A stretch of 8,447 nucleotides of DNA from CAZPMO01 sp964587515 (lineage in GTDB: Bacteria; Pseudomonadota; Alphaproteobacteria; MPNO01): contig CAZPMO010000200.1 of assembly GCA_964587515.1 (NCBI GenBank), forward strand, positions 1 through 8,447, written 5' to 3'. The translations under genes were made by a program, and so were the position numbers. Numbering within the stretch: the stretch's first letter is position 1; each line of letters begins with the position of its first letter. Of the stretch, positions 1 to 8,447 are shown in pieces. Below the pieces are notes generated by a model that did no database searches, was not told the DNA's origin, and saw nothing but the letters and a program-made list of their open reading frames with translations.

Positions 1-108
1 GACCGAGGTGACGGCGCATTGCGGCTGACCGCGCCGGTTAACGTGTCAATGCCCTTCAAAGAGAACCGCGCTGTCGCGCTCGCTGAGTGGCATCAATCGC
101 CGGCCTGA
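1..108 (+). CDS. C-terminal tail of an unidentified gene (5' partial)
   Basis: Frame 1 is open from the left edge to a TGA at 106-108, giving 35 residues that include LTAPVNVSMPFKENRAV and end in WHQSPA. The other five frames are interrupted: + frame 2 by a TGA at 26, + frame 3 by a TGA at 9, and all three - strand frames by stops within the first 100 bases. Third codon positions are mostly G or C, as in the neighbouring genes. I do not recognise the family and assign no function. The piece is short enough to be an open frame by chance. If real, the gene lies upstream of gltB on the same strand, with a 166-nt gap before the gltB start. Confidence 0.35.
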   Translation, partial: DRGDGALRLTAPVNVSMPFKENRAVALAEWHQSPA

Positions 109-135
109 AGAGGATTGTGCCCCGCATTTTGAAGA

Positions 136-254
136 CTGGTTTGCATTAGCCTGACACCACCCCGTCCCGGCTTAAGCCCCGATTCGCGTTCGCGGGGGAT
201 TTAGTGCAAACTGGGAAGGTTTTGCCTTAACGGCCCGCCTCCCAAGGAGAGGCG
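136..254 (+). promoter_or_regulatory. Structured leader upstream of gltB (putative RNA element)
   Basis: Bases 136-149 can pair with 201-214 without interruption: 14 pairs, of which five are G-U, around a core of GTTTGCA (139-145 with GGTTTGCA) against TGCAAAC (205-211). Inside the loop are two perfect palindromes: GGCTTAAGCC at 169-178 and CGCGTTCGCG at 185-194. Runs of C at 160-163 or 177-180 could alternatively pair with the G run at 194-198. Downstream, AAGG/CCTT (216-219 with 225-228) forms a small hairpin. CGCCTC/GAGGCG (236-241 with 249-254) forms a 6-bp stem whose loop carries most of an AAGGAG motif, too far from the gltB ATG to be its ribosome site. No U-tract follows the large stem, so it is not a standard terminator. 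I do not recognise a known riboswitch class. A regulatory role is inference from pairing and position only, and no convincing promoter was found. Confidence 0.35.
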
Positions 255-274
255 AATCGAGGAAATTTGGTTAT

Positions 275-4912
<4,638 letters not shown>

Positions 4913-4927
4913 TGCGTTTGTCGGTAT

Positions 4928-4933
4928 GAAGGG
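4928..4933 (+). promoter_or_regulatory. Ribosome binding site of gltD
   Basis: GAAGGG lies 8 nt before the ATG at 4942, which fixes that start. It sits in the 29-nt gltB-gltD gap, so gltD has its own Shine-Dalgarno sequence and does not depend on overlap coupling. No terminator or promoter is visible in the gap, consistent with co-transcription. Confidence 0.6.
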
Positions 4934-4941
4934 TAAGTAAG

Positions 4942-6387
4942 ATGGGTAAACCAACCGGATTTCTGGAATATGAGCGCCAGGATCGCGGCTATGAAGAGCT
5001 CGACGTGCGTCGCGGCGCGTGGACGGAATTCCTCAAACCGTTACCCGATTCGGCATTGGGTGAGCAGGCGGCGCGCTGTATGGATTGCGGTATTCCGTTC
5101 TGCCATAACGGCTGCCCGGTCAACAACCTGATCCCGGATTGGAACGATCTGGTCTACCGGGACCAGTGGGAAACGGCGCTGACCGTGCTGCATTCGACCA
5201 ACAATTTTCCCGAATTCACAGGGCGCGTCTGCCCCGCCCCCTGTGAGGCGGCTTGTACGCTGAACATCGATGACCAGCCGGTCACGATCAAGACCATCGA
5301 ATGCGCCATCGTCGATCGCGGTTGGACAGAGGGTTGGATCCGGCCGGTCGCGCTACCCAAAATGACCGGCAAACGCGTCGCGGTGGTTGGATCGGGCCCG
5401 GCGGGGCTCGCCTGTTCGCAGCAGCTCTCGCACGCCGGATACGACGTCACATTGTTCGAGAAAAATGACCGCATCGGCGGATTGCTGCGTTACGGCATTC
5501 CTGAATTCAAGATGGAAAAACGGTTGATCGACCGCCGCATCGAACAAATGCGGGATGAAGGCGTCAAGTTTCGGACCAATGTTGAAATCGGCGTCGATCT
5601 GAGCGTTGACGCGCTGATGAATGAGTACGACGCGATCGCCATGACCGGCGGCGCCGAATTGCCGCGCGATCTCGATGTCGCGGGGAGGGAACTCGACGGC
5701 GTCTACTTTGCGATGGATTTTCTTACGCAGCAGAACAAACGCGACGCCGGCGACAGCGAAACCGTCGCCGCGCCGGGCGGGTCGATTTCGGCGAAGGGCA
5801 AGCACGTCGTCGTTATCGGCGGCGGCGATACCGGTTCGGATTGTATCGGCACCTCGGTGCGTCAAGGCGCGGCTTCGGTCGTGCAGCTCGAGATCATGCC
5901 GCGCCCGCCGGAACACGAAGACAAGGCTCTGACCTGGCCCGACTGGCCGCTCAAGTTCCGCACCTCGTCGTCTCAGGAAGAAGGATGCGAACGCGATTGG
6001 TCGGTGCTCACCCGTCGCGCGGTAGGCGCGAACGGCCACGTCGAAGCGCTCGAATGCGTGCGCGTCGATTGGGTCGAGGACGAAACCGGACGCATGCGGA
6101 TGGAGGAGATCGCGGGCAGTGAATTCCGCCTCGACGCCGACCTCGTACTGCTCGCCATGGGCTTCCTGGGTTCGCGCCCGGAAGGGATGATCAAGCAATC
6201 CGGCGTCGCGCTCGACGCGCGCGGCAACGTTCTTGCCAACACCGCCGATTACCGGACCTCCATCGGCAAAGTCTTCGCCGCCGGCGACATGCGGCGCGGA
6301 CAATCCTTGGTCGTCTGGGCGATCCGCGAAGGACGCCAATGCGCCCGCGCAATCGATGAATTCCTGACGGAAAACAGCACCCTGTGA
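4942..6387 (+). CDS. gltD: Glutamate synthase (NADPH) small (beta) subunit
   Basis: GltD oxidises NADPH on its FAD and passes electrons through 4Fe-4S clusters to the GltB FMN. The 481 residues match the usual family length. The N-terminal region carries two cysteine groups for the clusters: C46, C49, C54 and C58 (CMDCGIPFCHNGC), and C97, C101 and C105 (CPAPCEAAC). The FAD Rossmann motif VVGSGPAG lies at about 148-155. The NADPH Rossmann motif GGGDTG is at 293-298. The C-terminal FAD motif AAGDMRRGQSLVVWAI is at about 446-461. All are intact, with no frameshift. Its position right after gltB, in the gltBD order, supports a single operon. Related FAD/Fe-S subunits occur in other enzymes such as dihydropyrimidine dehydrogenase and NfnB, but the adjacency to gltB makes GltD the clear call. 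Confidence 0.97.
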   Translation: MGKPTGFLEYERQDRGYEELDVRRGAWTEFLKPLPDSALGEQAARCMDCGIPFCHNGCPVNNLIPDWNDLVYRDQWETALTVLHSTNNFPEFTGRVCPAPCEAACTLNIDDQPVTIKTIECAIVDRGWTEGWIRPVALPKMTGKRVAVVGSGPAGLACSQQLSHAGYDVTLFEKNDRIGGLLRYGIPEFKMEKRLIDRRIEQMRDEGVKFRTNVEIGVDLSVDALMNEYDAIAMTGGAELPRDLDVAGRELDGVYFAMDFLTQQNKRDAGDSETVAAPGGSISAKGKHVVVIGGGDTGSDCIGTSVRQGAASVVQLEIMPRPPEHEDKALTWPDWPLKFRTSSSQEEGCERDWSVLTRRAVGANGHVEALECVRVDWVEDETGRMRMEEIAGSEFRLDADLVLLAMGFLGSRPEGMIKQSGVALDARGNVLANTADYRTSIGKVFAAGDMRRGQSLVVWAIREGRQCARAIDEFLTENSTL

Positions 6388-6437
6388 CGTTGACCGCGCC
6401 GAGACCTGGAATAAAGGCCGGATATTCCCTACGCGCT

Positions 6438-6462
6438 CCTATTCCGGCAACGGAGAAATAGG
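6438..6462. terminator. Possible hairpin between convergent gltD and cysteine desulfurase
   Basis: CCTATT (6438-6443) pairs with AATAGG (6457-6462). A second stem, CCG/CGG (6444-6446 with 6451-6453), closes a GCAA tetraloop, with AGA (6454-6456) bulged. Two overlapping alternatives exist: GGAATA/TATTCC (6408-6413 with 6423-6428) and GCCGGA/TCCGGC (6417-6422 with 6443-6448). The site is midway in the 154-nt gap between two convergent genes, where a bidirectional terminator would be expected. No T-run follows on either strand, so intrinsic termination is unproven. It may be only an RNA 3'-end structure. Nothing else is seen in 6388-6541. Confidence 0.35.
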
Positions 6463-6541
6463 GTAATACCAGCGGTCATTGATATTGACTGTTTCATAGC
6501 CGTGGGGAGGTTTTGTCTGACAGCGCCATCCACACAAGTCT

Positions 6542-7690
6542 CTAAGCTGCGGAAGATTCTTCCATTACGTCACTGCTTCCGCGGCGCACCAGATCGCCCC
6601 AGGCGTCAAGAAACCGGTCCACATCGCCCGCTTCCGATGACCAGCCGAAACTGACGCGCAGTGCCGTTGTCGAAATGTCCGGATCCACTTCCATGGAATC
6701 GAGCACATGCGATGGATCGACCTTGCCGGCCGAACAGGCCGAACCGGCGCTGACCGAAACGCCGGCCCGATCCAACGCCTCCAGCTGTTTGTCGCTGCGT
6801 ATGCCGGGCAGTGTGAAATTACTGGTGTTCGGCAGGCGGGGCGCGTCTTCGCAAAAGATCGTCGTGGCCGGCGACAGGGCCTTGATCCCGGCCTCCAGGG
6901 CGTCCAGGTAGCCCTTTAACCGGGTGAATTTTTCATCCAGCGTCTCGGCGGCGATCCGCGCCGCGACGCCGAGCCCCGATATGGCGGCGACATTTTCGGT
7001 GCCCGCGCGAAGCCCGTGCTCCTGGCCGCCGCCGGTGATGAAACTGGTGAGCGGCGCCTCGCCGCATCGCACCAGGGCGCCGATCCCTTGCGGTCCACCA
7101 ATCTTGTGGCCCGACATGGCGAGGTAATCGACACCCCAGGCCACGACATCGACCGGGATTTTCCCCACCGCCTGAACCGCGTCGCAGTGAACGAGGGCGC
7201 CGTAGCGATGCGCCAATTCGGAAATTTCGGCCATGGGCTGGAGCACGCCGGTCTCGTTGTTGGCGGCCATGATGCATACCAGGGTGGGCTCTTCATCCTC
7301 GGCGAGCATCGCCTCCAAGCCTTGCATATCGACGAGACCGTCGTGATTGACGGGAATCAGATCGCCATCGGGAGAACGGGTGAGCACGGTTTTCAAGACC
7401 GCCGCATGCTCGGTCGGTGAAACCAGTACCCGCCGCCGGCCGGCGCACAAGATCGCCGTATTGTTCGCTTCCGACCCGCCACTGGTGAATATGACCTCTT
7501 CCGGGGTCGCACCCACCAAGGCGGCCAGGTTTTCACGGGCGTCGTCGATCAGTTTCCGCGCGGCGCGGCCATTGGCGTGAATAGACGACGGGTTAGCCCC
7601 GATCAGACCCATGGCGTCGCAGACGGCGGTGATCACTTCTGGAAACTGCGGCGTGGTGGCATTGTGATCGATATAGATTGTCTTATCCAT
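6542..7690 (-). CDS. Cysteine desulfurase, group I (NifS/IscS-like)
   Basis: This is a pyridoxal-phosphate enzyme that converts L-cysteine to L-alanine and leaves a persulfide on an active-site cysteine, for Fe-S clusters or other sulfur acceptors. It is cytoplasmic, and its 382 residues are typical. Visible motifs: the N-terminal YIDHNATTP at 6-14; FTSGGSEANN at 68-77 for cofactor phosphate binding; His94 of TEH, which stacks on the cofactor; NNETG at 144-148; D170 and Q173 in DAVQ; Lys196 in SGHKIGGPQG as the PLP lysine; and Cys319 in SAGSACSAG as the catalytic cysteine on the long loop of group I enzymes. The ATG follows AAGGAG (- strand, 7707-7702) by 11 nt. No iscU, iscR or suf genes adjoin it. 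Upstream on the same strand is aprA, 439 nt away. Whether it serves general Fe-S assembly or sulfur metabolism cannot be told from sequence, so I give no gene symbol. Confidence 0.93.
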   Translation of the reverse strand: MDKTIYIDHNATTPQFPEVITAVCDAMGLIGANPSSIHANGRAARKLIDDARENLAALVGATPEEVIFTSGGSEANNTAILCAGRRRVLVSPTEHAAVLKTVLTRSPDGDLIPVNHDGLVDMQGLEAMLAEDEEPTLVCIMAANNETGVLQPMAEISELAHRYGALVHCDAVQAVGKIPVDVVAWGVDYLAMSGHKIGGPQGIGALVRCGEAPLTSFITGGGQEHGLRAGTENVAAISGLGVAARIAAETLDEKFTRLKGYLDALEAGIKALSPATTIFCEDAPRLPNTSNFTLPGIRSDKQLEALDRAGVSVSAGSACSAGKVDPSHVLDSMEVDPDISTTALRVSFGWSSEAGDVDRFLDAWGDLVRRGSSDVMEESSAA

Positions 7691-7838
7691 GATTCACAAG
7701 GCTCCTTGCCGGTGATACGGTTTGACCTAAAGAAAACAGCTCATATGGGCAGTAAAGGTCCTTCCACCCTGGCCGGAAGCATTGAACGCAGCGGTCCAGC
7801 CTAGAGCTTATGCCTCTTCATGCACCTGTCTGTTATCG

Positions 7839-7980
7839 TATATCAATTATGCGAGGTAAATATTTTAAATTGACCCATAAAAGTAGATAAATGGGTTATA
7901 ATTTCTAAATTAGAAATAATTATTGGAATAAAATATTTATTATTCTTCGTGAATCAAAAATATTGTTCTTTGAATATATC
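7839..7980. other. AT-rich island with inverted repeats
   Basis: By hand count, 28 of the 140 bases in 7841-7980 are G or C (20 percent), against clearly GC-rich sequence on both sides. It contains ATTTCTAA-A-TTAGAAAT (7901-7917), 8-bp arms around one base. It also contains ACCCAT/ATGGGT (7873-7878 with 7891-7896) separated by 12 bases, with further T-A pairing at 7871/7898. A third pairing is AATAAA/TTTATT (7927-7932 with 7936-7941). AAATATT occurs three times (7858, 7931, 7958). A consensus TATAAT lies at 7897-7902 on the + strand, but the nearest TTGACC (7870-7875) is 21 bases away, too far for a normal promoter. The hexamer TATATC occurs near both edges (7839-7844 and 7975-7980). A role as an operator/promoter region or a remnant of foreign DNA is inference. 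Confidence 0.55.
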
Positions 7981-7994
7981 TCCACGGGCAGATT

Positions 7995-8009
7995 CGCGCC
8001 CAAGGCGCG
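7995..8009. repeat. Perfect GC-rich inverted repeat (6-bp arms, 3-nt loop)
   Basis: CGCGCC and GGCGCG flank CAA, forming a compact stem-loop at the GC-rich border of the AT island. It lies about 120 nt downstream of the aprA stop in the aprA sense and could stop transcription or protect an RNA 3' end. No U-tract follows within the next 15 bases in either direction, so an intrinsic terminator is not supported. Confidence 0.4.
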
Positions 8010-8129
8010 GGGCGGAATTATCCGGCCTTCGGTGCGGCAAATGGGTCTATTTGGCTAGATCATGCCCTGGAACCAAAATGGCCCTGGATCGATTGAATAG
8101 GGCGGGGACAGTTCTTCGACGGACGCCGT

Positions 8130-8447
8130 TCAGTCGATAATATGATACACAGGTGCCTTCTCCATTTCCCATTCCTTGGATTCCCGATCGTAGCGGGACA
8201 AGGTGAAGCAATGCCAATCGGCGTCGTCCAGCTTCGGATGATCGGCCCGATAGTAATATCCTGGCCACCGTGTTTCCGTCCGGAACATGGTGTGTTGCGC
8301 GACACTCTCCGAAGCCAGGACCCGGTGTTGAAGTTCCCACGCCCTCATAAGCTGGTGAAGGTCTTCGGCCCCTAGATGATCCAGGTCTTCCTTCAGCATG
8401 CCAAGCAAGTCCATCCCGCGGGTGAGCAACGGCTCGTTCGTGGTGTA
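8130..8447 (-). CDS. aprA: Adenylylsulfate (APS) reductase alpha subunit, C-terminal part (5' end beyond window)
   Basis: AprA is the FAD subunit of dissimilatory APS reductase. With the ferredoxin-like AprB it interconverts sulfite plus AMP and APS in the cytoplasm. Only about 105 C-terminal residues are visible; the frame stays open to the right edge and ends at a TGA at 8130-8132. Recognisable family sequence includes DLHQLMRAWELQHRVLASES, the block FRTETRWPGYYYRADHPKLD, then DWHCF and a short WEMEKAPVYHIID tail. The FAD-binding and catalytic residues lie in the missing part, so the direction of catalysis (sulfite oxidation or sulfate reduction) cannot be judged here. A TTG at 8429 is internal, not a start, because the family-like sequence YTTNEPL continues upstream of it. 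aprB would be expected beyond the right edge. The related fumarate reductase flavoproteins are an alternative family, but the WPGYYYRADHPKLD block favours AprA. Confidence 0.85.
   Translation of the reverse strand, partial: YTTNEPLLTRGMDLLGMLKEDLDHLGAEDLHQLMRAWELQHRVLASESVAQHTMFRTETRWPGYYYRADHPKLDDADWHCFTLSRYDRESKEWEMEKAPVYHIID

Larger units (their letters stand above)
7691..8129. other. Intergenic region between aprA and the cysteine desulfurase
   Basis: No convincing gene is present in these 439 bases. From right to left, the aprA-proximal part is GC-rich and holds an 8-bp direct repeat GCCCTGGA (8064-8071 and 8081-8088), a weak GCCCT/AGGGC pairing (8081-8085 with 8099-8103) and a perfect GC-rich hairpin at 7995-8009. 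The middle (about 7839-7980) is an AT-rich island. The desulfurase-proximal part (7691-7830) returns to average composition and holds the ribosome site at 7702-7707. A weak - strand promoter-like pair is present: TTTACC (7860-7855) and GATAAC (7837-7832) with a 17-nt spacer, each matching 4 of 6 consensus bases. It would give a leader of roughly 135 nt. Short open frames here have no recognisable family. Confidence 0.6.

Noticed and set aside
212..226. Sigma-54-like promoter TGGGAAGGTTTTGCC before gltB
   Set aside because: The GG and GC elements are separated by 9 rather than the required 10 bases, and most of the -24 element does not match.
5353..6339. 328-codon open frame on the - strand inside gltD
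   Set aside because: It is antisense to the intact gltD and its translation is arginine- and alanine-rich without a recognisable domain.
7745..7804. 19-codon + strand open frame (starts MGSKGPST)
   Set aside because: It is too short, has no ribosome site, and is antisense to the desulfurase leader.
7870..7902. Sigma-70 promoter TTGACC...TATAAT on the + strand
   Set aside because: The spacer is 21 bases, well outside the 16-18 range, and no + strand gene follows.
7901..7917. Iron-control (Irr ICE-like) box near the desulfurase
   Set aside because: The TTAGAA half-sites are present, but as far as I recall the ICE arrangement is TTAGAA then TTCTAA. Here the order is reversed, so I do not claim an Irr site.
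7949..8140. 63-codon + strand open frame starting with GTG at the edge of the AT island
   Set aside because: There is no clear ribosome site, no recognisable family, an arginine-rich composition, and it runs into the end of aprA on the opposite strand.
8427..8429. TTG as a start codon for a short 99-residue - strand protein
   Set aside because: The frame stays open upstream to the window edge with AprA-like sequence, so this is an internal leucine codon of a partial gene.

Overview
The window reads as a high-GC alphaproteobacterial chromosome segment. The large glutamate synthase subunit has the alphaproteobacterial style of sequence (18-residue propeptide, MIGPRPNLLGH block), and all long genes use GC-rich third positions. 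A partial gene at the right edge matches the C-terminus of dissimilatory adenylylsulfate (APS) reductase alpha subunit. That suggests a lineage able to oxidise sulfite or reduced sulfur, perhaps a marine Rhodospirillales-like organism. The family calls rest on recognisable motifs; the taxonomy is inference.

Layout, left to right. Positions 1-108 hold the probable C-terminal tail of an unidentified + strand gene. Positions 109-274 are a leader with strong RNA-folding potential in front of gltB. Then gltB (275-4912) and gltD (4942-6387) lie on the + strand, 29 nt apart, and form the NADPH-dependent glutamate synthase operon. A 154-nt gap with alternative hairpins separates gltD from a convergent group I (NifS/IscS-like) cysteine desulfurase on the - strand (6542-7690). 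A 439-nt gap follows (7691-8129) and contains a sharply bounded AT-rich island: 28 of 140 bases are G or C in 7841-7980. The - strand aprA end (8130-8447) runs off the right edge.

GltB and GltD together turn glutamine and 2-oxoglutarate into two glutamates using NADPH, the central ammonia-assimilation step. The cysteine desulfurase mobilises sulfane sulfur from cysteine. AprA interconverts sulfite and APS. The desulfurase and aprA share a strand, but the long, compositionally odd gap argues against a simple two-gene operon.

Most of the window is ordinary core metabolism. I see no CRISPR array, transposase, tRNA, rRNA or defence system. The least explained parts are the AT-rich island with its dyads, the structured gltB leader, and the aprA/desulfurase neighbourhood.
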